Positions 42,690-54,672 of a stretch of DNA of 64,000 nucleotides are shown piece by piece. Position 1 is the stretch's first letter, and each line of letters starts with the position of its first letter. The stretch is from Gonapodya prolifera JEL478 (taxonomy: Eukaryota > Monoblepharomycota > Monoblepharidomycetes > Monoblepharidales > Gonapodyaceae): contig KQ965806.1 in NCBI GenBank assembly GCA_001574975.1, positions 141,590 through 205,589 of the forward strand. The letters are read 5' to 3'. The notes below the pieces were generated by a model that was not told the DNA's origin, made no database searches, and saw only the letters and a list, made by a program, of their open reading frames with translations. A program made the position numbers and the translations under genes.

Positions 42690-44480
42690 GCATCTGTTAT
42701 GTCGACCCACACTCCCCTTCAAAACCCAAGCCCTGCCGACTACATCGCCAAACTCGGCGGCATCGCAGCCTTTGTCATTCTCATTGTACTGCTAGCAAAG
42801 TACATCATCGTGACGACTGTGACTAATGAATTCGGACCGGACTGCGACACACATGCTGTGAGTCTGTTCTTTTCGGTGACAAATTGCCGATGTACAACGT
42901 TGCTTGACGGAACGACGACGCAATCACTAGTGCCCGAGCGAGGCCCTGTCCCGCTTTGCCAAGATGCTTGTCACATCTGTCGCGATCATTGTTGTTGCTA
43001 TTCCCGAGGGAATACCCCTCGCCGTCTCGCTTGCTCTCATGTATGGAACAATCCGCATGTGAGCGTTGTAGTGGTCCCGTCCCCGGCTCGAACCTTGACA
43101 AATCCCTTGTCTCCAGCATCAAGACAGCAACTTCGTCCGTGTCCTCGCGTCGTGCGAGACTATGGGCGGCGCAACGACACCGTGCAGTGACAAGACAGGA
43201 ACACTCACCGAGAACCGGATGACGGTCGTCACGGGCGCGTTGGTGCCGAAACTCCATTTGGAAAGTGCGGAAAGTGGAGTGAACGCCCCGGTGGAACAAA
43301 CCTTGCCGTCATATTTGGCGACGTTGCAGAAAAGAGTGCAGGCAGACAGAAGCTGGCGCGCATCCTTGGCGAAGTCGAAAACGAGGGTTGGAGCACGAAG
43401 AGCCTTGGAGAGAAAAGAACAAGAGAGCAAGATGGGAGTTGACGAAGAGCTCGCGAGCGGGAAGTCGGAGAGTGTCACAGAGGAGGAAGTGGCTGGATCT
43501 GAAGAAATGTTCGAGGAAGTACAAAAGGGTCAGGCTCTTCTCACTGTCGTGGGGATTCAAGACCCCGTGCGCAAAGGGTGTACTGGAAGCAGTCGAGATG
43601 TGCAAGGGGGCGGGAGTCGATGTTCGAATGGTGGGTTGCCCTCCAATATCGAAGCCCTCAGTCTCCGTTCTCATCCAACGTTCGCCAAATCAGGTCACAG
43701 GCGACCACCTTCTCACCGCTCAAGCAATTGCGCGCGAATGTGGAATCCTTACCCCCGATGGCGTTGTTATGGAAGGCCCTCGGTTCCGACAGCTTTCTCC
43801 TTCGGAGATGCGAGAGATACTGCCCAAGCTCCAAGTATTGGCATGATCAAGTCCCATTGATAAGCTACTTTTGGTAAAGACGCTGAAGGAGATGGGCGAA
43901 ACGGCCGCTGTGACCGGCGATGGTAAGTGTGGAATGGTGCGCCAAAACACAGATGCTTTTGTTGACATAACATAGTCCGCTCTGCTTTCATCCATTGGAA
44001 CCAATGACGGGCCCGCTCTCAAAGCTGCCGACGTGAGCTTCAGTGACTCATAAAGAAATCGTTTTACTTCACGCCGGAAAGTTGAAGATCTTGCGGTCGA
44101 CGGGTATGGGAATTTCTGGAACCGAGGTCGCTAAGGAAGCCTCGGCAATCGTTTTAATGGACGGCAGTGAGTCTTGTGGAGATTCTATCTTTTCACGATG
44201 GTGTATTCCAAAGCTGATGTCCTTTTTTGTGTACTTTTCATTACAATTAGACTTCGCGTCTATCGTGAAAGCCATCATGGTGGGTCAACTGTAACTTGGC
44301 GACACTGAACGACAGTACTAACTCCATTTTGCAGTGGGGTCGATCAATCAATGCGGCAGTTAAAAAATTCCTCCAGTTCCAGGTCACCGTTAACATCACC
44401 GCGGTGGCCATTTCTTTCGTATCGGGAGTCGTCGATCGGAGAAATGTCGTTTCGGGAACCCCATTGGCTCGCACAAATGT
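42690..44480 (+). pseudogene. middle and C-terminal half of the plasma-membrane Ca2+-ATPase, decayed
   Basis: Begins where the minus-strand piece stops: THTPLQNPSPADYIAKLGG, AAFVILIVLLAKYIIV (membrane helix 3). Then come IVVAIPEGIPLAVSLALMYG (the Ca2+-binding PEG[L/I]P helix 4), [20 protein letters not shown] with the phosphorylated Asp, [70 protein letters not shown] and INAAVKKFLQFQVTVNITAV. These blocks lie in several frames, some consistent with introns. The nucleotide-binding domain between DKTGTL and DPVRKG is much too short and replaced by a charged stretch. Not a functional pump. Confidence 0.8.
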
Positions 44481-44985
44481 TCGGATGACCTCGTGTGGAA
44501 TGCCACGCTCTTTGAGTCATCGCTCGCATTGAGCACCCGAATCTCCTCCAAAGAATGTAATTGCTTTTGTCGGCGTGCCAAAGTGGACCAGCATTCGCGA
44601 CATTTTGATACCTTGCCCCCAACCTGGAAGGAGGAACCATGCGCCCTGAAGACGCCCCCCGGAGTCCACTGCGCATATCTGAGTGTCGTCTCAGCGAGCG
44701 GGTTTCCAGTAAATGTCACAACGTGGTTGCTCGATTGCATGGTTCCTGCCCACTGAGACACCATGTAAAAAAGAGAATCAAATTGGCCTACCCGACAACT
44801 AAGGGGGTAATGGTCAAATTCATATGTATATGCTTTGGGAGTCACCTTGGTACGTAGTGAATAAGTTCCAAATAGGGTAATTGCATATATACAAGATAGT
44901 GGCAGCTCTACAATCTAGGAACCAGGAGCCATTACCGCTGCTGAAGACTCCTGGGGGACCTGGATCCACCTTGACCCAGATCCCT
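44481..44985. other. decayed 3' flank between the ATPase relic and the RNA polymerase gene
   Basis: No supported exon. The 3' end of the convergent RNA polymerase gene lies at 44986. Confidence 0.4.
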
Positions 44986-47900
44986 TCAGTGGAAAAAGTA
45001 GGGGCTGCCCATAACAGCACGAACGTCAAAGTCACCTCGTTTCGGGAGTTCGGGAAATAAGCGCTTGATGTCCACCCAAACTAGAACCGCTCTCGCTCCG
45101 ACCTTGTAGCTATTAAGATTTCGCTTTGACATCGCACGTCCCTTCTTGCCATACCGACTCTTCACTTCAATGATCGCGTCCAAATCGCCATCGTCAGCAA
45201 GCATCCTAGAGGCGGTGGCTACTTCACGCTCCGCTTCCAATTTGAGCACCTTCTCCCACATCACCTTCGATGTTTTAAGAGGCAAAGTCACGCGGACGGG
45301 GAGCTTGTTGTTTCCAAACCTCTCCAACAATTCGTCTCGCAGCTTTTCCATGATGCCCTTGCCATCCGGCCCGGTACTGTGTAGCCTCACGAACTCCTCC
45401 CTTAGAACTCTTCCAAGTTCGTCTACATCGGCCGCATGTGTCCAAAACGAGTCATGTACAGCCGCAAAGGTCAGTCCAAGTGCCTTCATGTGCAACGCCG
45501 TAAGCATCATGTGCGTCGCGTCCAGACTGTGTATGAAATTGGGGGGGAATGCGCTCGACTGCTTTTGATGGTTTGTTGAACCCTGTAATGTGGGATCTGC
45601 AATAACGAGTCTTTGGTAACGTGTCGTAATCGAGCGCATGGGAAATTTACGGTACGGTTGCACGACAGGGAGGCCAAGCGGGGTTGTCCAAACCAACATC
45701 GTGTTTCGTTGAATAGCCGGTGGCAATTCAAAACCTCGTTTCTTCACGCCGGACTTGGTCTTCTTCGTCTTGGCCTCTTTCGTGCTGGATTCCTTCACTG
45801 CTGAATCCGTAACAGAAGAGGAGACATCATCCTGTCCAGTGATATCGTGATCCAACAATCCGTCATGTAAATTGTCACGAGATGCCTCTTGTCCAACAAG
45901 CTTTCCTTCAAAAGCATCAGTTTTGGCATCGTTTTCGTCATCTTCGGTCATCCTCAAGTCTTCCAGCTCTGTCGTCTCCACCCCGTTCCCCTCAATCTTG
46001 CCACCCTTCACGATGCCCATCTCCTCCAAGACATCTGTGATGATCAATCCCCTTGGATCGATGTGTCTCGAGTCAGCACTGGAACACACAATACGAGCAA
46101 TGTCGTTTAACCATTGTTGAATCGCCCTTGCGCCGCTGAACATCTCCGCCACCGCGCGGTTTGTCAAGATAGCGAGATAACTTGCACACTGGAATATTTG
46201 TCTATCGTCCATGACGTGCTCTCCGGCAGTTCTTGATTCGACTAAACGGGCTGAAATCTGCTCCCGCGCCCCAATGAATGTCACTCCATAGCTTTGTGTC
46301 ATCACAGTTTGCTTCACAAGTGCCCGCGTCACTTTTCCCTGAGCCATCCGAGCGATTGCGTTCCCCGCGGAGGCGTCCTCGTCCACGATTCTTCCAACGA
46401 TCTTGGCAACACCGGTATAAACATCACCTGGTTTCTCCCGAGGCACCAAGTTCACCTCGAAAGCACCTTCTGAATCACCTCCCAAGGCAGCGTAATGCTG
46501 CATTCCATTGCAGGAGCCATCCATCTGTACTGGCAAACCGCTTTCATACTTTTCAGGACCTTCAGGGTGTTCCATCGCCCTTGCGACTTCATGACAAACC
46601 GCCAAGCACTGGTATGGCGAGTCCGCCTTTTTCCACCATCCATTCCCACCCAATGGATTTCTCGCAGAGTCTAGCACGTCGTTTATCCTTTCCTCTGTCC
46701 ACTTGACACGATCCTCGAACGACGCCTTATCGAACCCATATGTGTTTGCAAGGTGCACTTTGAGCCAAAACCAGCCACGATCTCCGAGTGGTTTACGCAG
46801 ATCGAACCGCAACAAACTCCGACTCAAATCGTTTCCGATATGGTTCAGATTCGGTGGGACGGGGTACGCACGCCCACGGAAGTCGATGTGGTGGGGGAAC
46901 CAGATCGGCCTCCCTGCCATTGCTGCCGCCAAGACCACTTTGAGTCCAGCGTCACATCGCCTTGAGTACCGCTCACGCTCATCCTTGAGCCATTTGGCCC
47001 TTGCGGCTGCAATTATCGCAAAATCCCTGATCTCCTCCCGCCCAACTTCGCCCTTGGCCCGACGTTCCTTCCATGCCTTCATACCATTGGAAAGTGCAGG
47101 TGGCGGGATGCGTCGCTCCATGGCAGCCGGTGGCATATCCCCCAAGGAGACTCCGGAATTCCACAGCTCAATCACGGTAGGGAGTACGACGTCGTTGACG
47201 CGCCACGGGATCGAACCCAGNNNNNNNNNNNNNNNNNNNNNNNNNNNNNNNNNNNNNNNNNNNNNNNNNNNNNNNNNNNNNNNNNNNNNNNNNNNNNNNN
47301 NNNNNNNNNNNNNNNNNNNNNNNNNNNNNNNNNNNNNNNNNNNNNNNNNNNNNNNNNNNNNNNNNNNNTTGACGCGCCACGGGATCGAACCCAGATACGA
47401 CAGGGCGGAGAAAAGGTGCGTCAGGTGTTGCCGTGAGTCGGCGGCCCGAAGGTACGCTAGCTGAGACGGAGCCGTTGGAGTAAAGTGCATGATTCGAGCT
47501 GGGCGAGTGAAAGGGAGGTGTTGATTGGAAGGAAGAGGAGGGCGAGGTGGAGTCAAAAATTTGACGTCGTCGGGTATCACTACGTGTGGCGGGATAATAC
47601 TCACCACCTCTACCGTAATACGGTCCCGACCTCTCGCCTACACCCGCCCAGTTCCTGGGCTGGCAAATCATTGGCAAGTAACTCGCTTCCATCCCAGCCA
47701 AGGAAGCATTGGCCCATTCCCTGACCTCTTCCCTGGCTTCCACAACGCCAATAAGCCGGCTCTGAATGAGAGAGTCGCCACGGTTGTCGAGAACCTTCTT
47801 ATAGGAAAATGCAAATGGTTGGATAGTGGAGTCTTTTGATGGGAGTCGTGCAGTGGCAATGAGCGCGTCCAGAAGGAACGCACCGACGCGGGCAGCGAGT

Positions 47901-50349
47901 GGCAGGGTCCAGTTCGGAAGCCATGGCATGTCAAACTTTTCCCCTGCGACCGCAGCCTGAGCAGTGGAGGGCAGCTGGATCAATATTTCCCACGGTGAAA
48001 GGGGAGGAGATCAAACCTACATGTGCCTTGCTGAGCAACCCCTCCACCCTCTCCCACATTCCTCCCGAAATTGCTTTCTTCATAATGACTTCGGACGGTA
48101 CACCATTACTTGCGGTGTCTGGTTCACCGTCAGGTTCTGCATCGCTTTGGCGAAGCTTCTTAAGCTTCGCCTGCAATCGGGCATTCTCGTACGTATCGAC
48201 ACACTTCGCAAGGTACTCGCGATGCACCGACCGACCGATCACTCCCGCAAGATGGTTGTATGGCGCTGAGAGGGGTGCGTTGTCCGAGGAAGACGCCGGA
48301 GCGTCTGCATTCTCGGCCGACAAATCCTGGATGCCGGATATGGGTACGGTCGTGGCGGGAGACGTGAGGACCTTGAAGATCCCAGCAATGTCAGGGCGAG
48401 TTCAGGAAATACCGAGCCGACATATTGATTCACCTTGAGAGTTTCGATAATGGCCACGTACGCGGCCTCTTCCGCTCCGATCCACTTCACTAATGCGCGC
48501 ACTTCATCGTCGTGTGGCATATCCTGCATCTGCACATCCGCGTCGTCGTTCATTTCGGCGGACACATTCTCCGCCCTTCCCTCCTGGCTTAGCTTTTCGT
48601 CCCCACGAATCCACTCAGCGATGCCGTGGGACCATTCCCACCCGGCCCATTTTCCTTTTCCAGAGGAAGCGACTCTCCCCCCTGGATGGTGCAGTGCGAT
48701 GCGCTGGGATCGGGCCAGGGACGAGATCTGTGAGAGACGGTCCAGCACGAATTGTAGAGACATTGAGTTGAGTGGCTCGTTGGGAGAGGTGTTCGGCTGT
48801 TGAGAAGACGGTGGGGTGGAAATGTAAGATGTGGCGGTGGATGTAGTGGTAGGGGTAGCGCTAGTGGTGTCGTTGGAGTTCGGAGTGGATGTGTCTGCTG
48901 TCCGAGGAAGCAACCGCATTACACGATGGAGCATTGTCAATGTCGGGGACTGCAAAGTGTAGAGTATTCTGTCAGAGACCGAAACATAAAGAAGAAAAAT
49001 ACTACATTAACAGATGCAAGACGAGTGCCTTACGCTCATCTTCGAGTCCTGCTTGGAAGCCATGCACCACAATTCTAGATTTGGTGATTGATACTCCGTG
49101 AACTCACCGTGGCCGATCCGATCTCCACTTTACTTAACCACGACTCGTCGTCGTTTGCTGGGCCAAAATCTTGCTCCGAATCTTTAAAGAGCATTTCAAG
49201 GGCCTTGTCCGGGTCCACTCGAGCAGTCTCGAACAGCTCGTGATAGTACGTTCTGGCCTCGTCGGGCACCGAAGGTGGGACTTGGAAGGGTAGGGCTCTG
49301 AAGGAGACACGCGGCGGGAGCGTATCTTCGTTAAAAGCAGCCAGGGAGGCGAGTGCGCGAGAGATGGCGTCGCGGCCGTCGGGGACTTCGGGTTGGACTG
49401 ATTCTGTTGTGCTGGAAGATAAAGTTGTGTTGGACGAGGGTGGGGTGCGGGTTGTGAGGAAGGATGGCCCTTGGATCCAGGCGGCCTCGGCTTCAGCGAG
49501 TAGGGCGACTGCGCGGGGGTCGGTGTCCACAGCGCGTTTGACGTCCTCGGGGTTTGTTCTCCGGAGTCGAGCGAGGGTTTGTGACGCGAGGATGAAGGGG
49601 TGTTCCGAAGGGTTCGCAGGGGGAACCGCGTACGGGTCAGTGGCGTGTAGTAGGTGAGCGTGCATGAGTGCGAGTTGGTGTTGGAATATGGCCAGGGAAA
49701 GCGGTGCAATGGAGGACTGGGGTGAATTTACTGAGAATGATGCGGAAGGATGTGGGGGTGGGGAGAGGTCCGGGGAGGGGACAAGCTGATCTTCTTGATG
49801 AAGGGGGAATGCGGTGTATTCATGCAAATCGTCCAAGATGATGGGGTTCCGGTTTCTCGAGATGGACCATAGCTGAGGCGGAATCGAGGCGGAATTTCCA
49901 AAGAGCTCCGATTCAATGAGATCGCCCAGGTCGTCATATGCGATGGACTGGGCTAATTGTGAGCGAGTCCGTGAGGGGTGTTGTGGTGGTGAACGAGGTG
50001 AGTCCATGAGTCTCGGTGCCTGCTCTTTCCGAGTACTCGTACTAAACGTTCGCAGTGGCATCGATTGGTTCAGCAGCAGTTGGCGTTGTTGCTGTGTGTT
50101 TTTCAGGGGCTTTCGAGTCGACGTGTCCACCGATCCACCTTGACCACCTGCGTTGCCGACACTCTCCATTGTCCAAAATTGTCTACATCCTCGTCTCGCT
50201 GCTGTACGCTTTTCTCTCACAGCTTTCTCGCCATCCTGCGATGTCTTCTCTCCACTGCCAGGGCAACCCGCACTCCCGAGTCCCCGAGATGCTCCCACAC
50301 TCCCCGCTCTCCTCGCCGCACGGACTCCCACTGCTACTCCTCGCTGCAT
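44986..50349 (-). CDS. RPO41: mitochondrial DNA-directed RNA polymerase (T7-like)
   Basis: Nuclear-encoded single-subunit polymerase that transcribes mitochondrial DNA. Five exons: 50349-49108, 48949-48434, 48371-48021, 47956-47605 and 47498-44986. The N-terminus is Arg/Ala-rich (VRAARRAGSVGASRG), fitting a mitochondrial import signal. Polymerase blocks: WLPNWTLPLAARVGAFLLD, IDFRGRAYPVPPNLNHIGND, QMDGSCNGMQHYAALGGD with the first metal-binding Asp, KVTRALVKQTVMTQSYGVTF (finger helix), VWTTPLGLPVVQPYRKF, FIHSLDATHMMLTALH and AVHDSFWTHAADVD with the second Asp. The end MGSPYFFH keeps the family's aromatic C-terminus. An acidic/Lys-rich insert of about 95 residues sits before VWTTPLG. Exon 5 contains the assembly gap. 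Confidence 0.96.
47221..47368. other. assembly gap (148 N) with duplicated flanks
   Basis: The 26 bases before the gap (47195-47220) are identical to the 26 after it (47369-47394). In the polymerase frame both encode LGSIPWRV. Collapsing gap plus one copy (174 nt, a multiple of three) gives an uninterrupted family-like sequence, so the true gap is probably zero. Confidence 0.9.
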
Positions 50350-50570
50350 CGTTGCCGCGTCGATTCAGTCCTACACAAACGGTTTGTGTTTCAGAGTTTT
50401 TCTCTCTGCAGAACCCTGGGCCGCAGCTGGCAAGTGAATCCGGTGACTCCACTAAATACACCATTCAATAACCATAAAAAGCATAAGCATTAGATTGCGC
50501 CATTCATTCTTCAGCTGCTACACTACTACACCTGCCGCCTGGATAAGTCTTATATATTCAATGATCACTA
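50350..50570. other. 5' flank of the mitochondrial RNA polymerase gene
   Basis: Short spacer to the membrane-protein fragment; nothing else seen. Confidence 0.4.
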
Positions 50571-51178
50571 GACCCCACTGGAACCCTCGGACGACTTGGC
50601 AATATTGCTTGTCTTTGTTGCATCATTGACGTCGGGAGTGAAGATCGAGTGCGTTGATTGAGTGCGTTGTGAGTACTTAAAGTCGAACTTGGTCGCCTTC
50701 TTCATCATAACAAGAATGTCGTAGAGAGGTTTCGTGATAAAGATCCACGAGAAGAGTAAAGACGCTTTCGAAAGTACGATGGCAGCTCCAACGGCTTGAA
50801 ACAGGAGCGCAGAATGTTTTATCAATGTAATTGTTTTAGAAAGGACGGGTGCATGAGAAAGTATCCTTTTCATTGCGGTCCGAAAGTTCCAACACACACC
50901 TGAGAGCACTACTATTAATGTGGATCGACATCCATCAGGCTCCAACGTCGATATGTGCTGCAAAGTATCGCCAACATAATCTGTTAATGGTCTGAACACG
51001 CCAATGGAGTCAAAGGGCGCCAACCCACTCACTCACGCTGCAATCACAAGAACGTGCTGGTACGGGTACAAATTCAGTGCCGACACTCGAAAAATTTTGC
51101 CGTCGAGGTTCCACGACTTGTCGGGAATGTTCCAGGCAAAGTCTCCGTTCACCAACGCGTGGAACGTGCAAGTTCAAA
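50571..51178 (-). CDS. membrane-protein fragment of unknown family
   Basis: Two exons join at a GTGAGT...CAG intron: FHALVNGDFAWNIPDKSW, FRVSALNLYPYQHVLVIAA, then PLTDYVGDTLQHISTLEPDG, GCWNFRTAMK-like sequence, ALLFQAVGAAIVLSKASLLF and SWIFITKPLYDILVM. It ends in a Ser/Thr-rich tail. Two or more membrane spans are likely. No start codon or upstream exon is found beyond about 51178, so it may be 5'-truncated. I do not recognise the family. Confidence 0.35.
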
Positions 51179-51651
51179 CATTCAACAAGGATAAAAGGGA
51201 TAGGTCGAGCGGTCAAACTCGACTATCGTTCTCAAACGAAGTCATTCTGGTGGTAGTATTGATCTTTTTCAGAGCCTGAGTATCGAAATATGCATGTGAT
51301 CATTGATCAAACTGTTTGAACAACTTTGTCCCAGCATGCACCCACTCAAAATCATAGATGGGCACGAGCCCACGTTCCACCGCACTTCCGACACTTAAGC
51401 CGACAGACGCAATCTGGTCGATGCATCATCAATCGTGGAAAGATTCCCAGACGGGGAATACGAATATGAGGGTTCATCAGCACTTCATTTCATATGTAGT
51501 ATCTAAACGTGAGTCTACTTAAATATCTAAAGTATCCAGACAGACGTTCGGAGATGAACTTGCTTGCGTCGTCTTGCCCAGAGAGTGCGAGGACGACAAT
51601 GTTCTGCGTGGCTACAACCGAGATTCATATGGATCAAGGGAGCGAGTGAGC
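51179..51651. other. intergenic region
   Basis: No supported gene; 5' flank of the RING gene. The RING frame is open upstream to about 51574 but without an earlier ATG in good context. Confidence 0.4.
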
Positions 51652-52949
51652 ATGGAGGAAGGGCAGCGACGGCCTGGAGTAGAGCAGGGACGCGGTGGAG
51701 CTGTGGGGGACATGATGGACGTCGATGGGTCTGACGACGTGGAACAAGTGTCAGGCGGGGACACGTCCGTATCATCGTCCACCACCACCTCCACTGCCGA
51801 CCCTCGTGTCACTGATCCCATCATCCCTGCATCACCACTTAATACGCCGACGACTCTCGGTACCACACCTGCAACCCCACAAACCCGCCCAGCCTCATCC
51901 TACCCACCCTGGCTCCCACCTTCATCCTTCACGTTCCCCTTCGTCCCACTCTCCCCAACCTCGGGGCTGCTCTACAACCCCACCACCGGCACCGTCTACC
52001 ACATCTCCTTCCCATCTCCTACTGGCGGGAGCGGCGCTCCAACCACAACCGCCCAACCCCGCGCATCCCCCTCCGCCATCGTATCCCTGCCTCCCATAAC
52101 ACACATCTCACCGGCAACACTCGCCCTGCACCCGCACTGCCCCGTGTGCCTCGAGGCGTTTCGCCGGGGTGACCAGACCCTCACAGGCCCACAAGCCGTC
52201 GTGGCGCGCAAGCAAGTGTTCCACCGCGCGTGTGCCGAGCAGTGGCTGGAGAGAAGTAACGCCTGCCCCGTGTGCAGGTGGGAACTGCCCACGGGCGACG
52301 CGGGGTATGATGTGGGCGTGGAGGAGAGGAACGGGAAGAGGGTTGAGGAGTGGCGGAGGGCTCATACGGCGGGGACGGGGACGGGGGTAGAGGCGCCGGT
52401 GGAAGCGGGTGCGGGTGGGGATGGAGGTTTGAAAGGCGTCCCCACGGGCACCAAGGAGATTGGATGGGCGAACCTGACGCTCGAGACCGTGGCTGCACCA
52501 ACCCGTAGCCCGCTTGAGTCCATTCCGTCACCTGATACCTCTCCCACATCCACCTCCTCCCTGCAACGTCCCGCATTCGCATCCCGCCTCCCATCCATCC
52601 GAATCCGTGTCGCGCCCTCTTGCGCGCTCGAGCTGCTCGGGACATGCTCTGAACTCCCTTCCGCTTCCTCCTCCTCCTGGACGAAGGCAGCGACACCATC
52701 GACGCCCTCCCACCCGCACCCACGCTATACCTCCCCGGCTGCTCGTACCGGTTCAACACATTCTGCCTATCCCGCTCCGTCCGCGTGCGCGGGTGGGAGG
52801 ACGAAGCCAAGTTGGTGGAGAAGGGCGAGCTGGATGGTGTGATTGTGAGGTGTCCGGTGTGTAGGAGGGCGGGGACGGTGGAGATGGTGGAGGAGGGGAG
52901 TGAAGAGCAGGGGGTGTGGGTGGGTGTTGGGTGGGCGGAGGCGGCGTGA
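51652..52949 (+). CDS. RING-H2 finger protein, probable E3 ubiquitin ligase
   Basis: Start MEEGQRRPGVEQ. A disordered Ser/Thr/Pro-rich N-terminus (about 150 residues) leads to a RING-H2: CPVCLEAFRRGDQ, FHRACAEQWLERS and NACPVCRWELP, with the zinc ligands in order, so it should recruit an E2 ubiquitin-conjugating enzyme. The frame then runs into low complexity. A second frame, reached by an unplaced intron near 52550-52670, ends with TLYLPGCSYRFNTFCLSRS, VIVRCPVCRRAGTVEMV and TGA at 52949, and looks like a second half-RING or zinc knuckle. Target unknown. Confidence 0.75.
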
Positions 52950-53517
52950 GTTGGTGGAAGAGGTTGGGTATGGAGTGTGTGGGGTTGATGAGCATTATAT
53001 ACATTCACGTTTGAATTTGAAAGCAAAATCTTTCCAATATAAGTACAACATCTTAGATATAGTACAGCTACGGCCATATGCGCGGAAAAGTGCCGCTTCC
53101 CGTCTGATCAGCGCAGCGAAGCCCGCGACAGCCCAGTCAGTACTAGGGTGAGAGATCAGCTGGGAATACTGGGTGCTGTAGTTTTGCACTTTTGAGAGTT
53201 GCAACGTCAGGGGATATGAAGTGTGCGATTGAGAGGTGAGTTTTACCGCGTCGCTTTTTTGCACGCAGATTATGCAGAAGCGCACTATCTATTATAGCTT
53301 TTCATTCATATCATAAATACTACGTGCACCCGACAGGACGAGAAATGCGTAGTGGTGCTGCGGTCCATCGAACGCAAGGGGAGCCGACGAAATCACCAAC
53401 CAATCTCTGCTCATTCGCGATCCCAATACGGACCAATCGCCCCAATCCACCACAATCATCCCTCAATCAGTCGGAATACCGCGTGCTCAACCCCCGCTGA
53501 CTGCCGGAAGTGTCCAC
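52950..53517. other. intergenic region
   Basis: No exon with family support; ORFs on both strands are unconvincing. Confidence 0.4.
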
Positions 53518-54672
53518 GATGGCGGTTTCCCCGCTGGAAGGGTCATCTTTGGGCATTCCCGGTCCTTACGCGATCCGTACGTTGCAATCTCGACTTGATC
53601 TCCTCGAACTTCCCTCTTCATGTCTCTGCCCCACCACGTTCGATCCTCCCTGTGTACTTGCACCAATCCAGCGTTGTTCGCCCTCCTCCTCACACTCGCA
53701 ATCGTGCCCCTCGTCGACGCACACTTGTGGGACATTTTCCTATCTTTGTCCTCGGATGGTCGTTTGCGTTCGTGAGTTTCGGCCAGGGCATCGTGTGATG
53801 GACGTGGTGTGCCTCGCGATCGAGGATAAAGTTTAACTTGTGTCCCACCGGTCTTGCAATGGCCATCAATTCTGAAATGCGCCGCGGCATACGTGAATAT
53901 ATATGGCACCTTTGGTTGCTAGACGGTTCCCTTTGGTGCCACATGAGAGTTTAAAGTTCTCACGTGGCATCCATACTTTTCGCTGACATGCCCCCGATCG
54001 AAGATGGAGTCGATCTCCTCACGTACGACATTCTCGACGCGTGGGTCTCTACTGTCAGGCGCCGGCCTGTTCCATTACCGTCGCCTCACAAATTATCACT
54101 CTTGTCTACAACGTTGGACACCCTCTACTCCTTCCTACCGACATCTCAGCGTTATTTCCTCCTACGTTCCCTCTATTGCCGTCGTAGGCTCACTCTACAC
54201 ACTCCCCAGTGGGCTTGTCCTACGCGGGACGCTCTCGGGACACCCTCACATCGACACTGCCCTTCTTGCCTCTGGCACGATCCTATCGAGTTTGATCGGG
54301 ACCGCGGGCGCGAGCATGGTGATGATTTGACCGGTCGTAAGGAGGGCGAATCGGAGGAAGGACAGGGTGCATTGCGTGGTATTCTTCATTGTGCTGATTA
54401 GTAATGTGGGAGGGACTTTGACGCCGAGTGAATAGCTGCTCTCATTGCTTTGTTTATTGACTAAGAGTTATTGCTTGCGTCCCTAGCTCTCCACAAACAA
54501 TGCTGATTTCTTATGACCCCTCGCCCACACAATCAGTTGGCAAACCCCCCGTCTTCCTCGGCTACCTCAAAGGCGTCGAATTCTTCTGGCCCCTGACGCA
54601 CTGCGCAGTCCCGACTGCCTTCTCCTGCCTCGTCCTCCTTGCTTTGTTCTACGCCATCGACTCATTCTTGTA
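53518..54672 (+). pseudogene. NhaD-like sodium/proton antiporter, decayed
   Basis: Segments in family order: NPALFALLLTLAIVPLVDAH, then after a frame change FPIFVLGWSFAFVSFGQGIV, VISSYVPSIAVVGSLYTLPS, GTLSGHPHIDTALLASGTIL and SSLIGTAGASMVMI. Next come TGA at the place of a normally conserved Arg (R-P-V-V-R-R-A-N), VHCVVFFIVLISNVGGTLTP and, across a GTGAAT...CAG intron, IGKPPVFLGYLKGVEFFWPL and FSCLVLLALFYAIDSFL. The family's GDPP is GKPP here. Homologues of this transporter class are mainly bacterial and in a few eukaryotes, so old transfer is possible. A nonsense codon and at least one frameshift indicate a pseudogene. Confidence 0.6.

Noticed and set aside
54318-54330. TGA in the antiporter as a second selenocysteine
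   Set aside because: The family has Arg there and the gene has other lesions, so a nonsense change is simpler.
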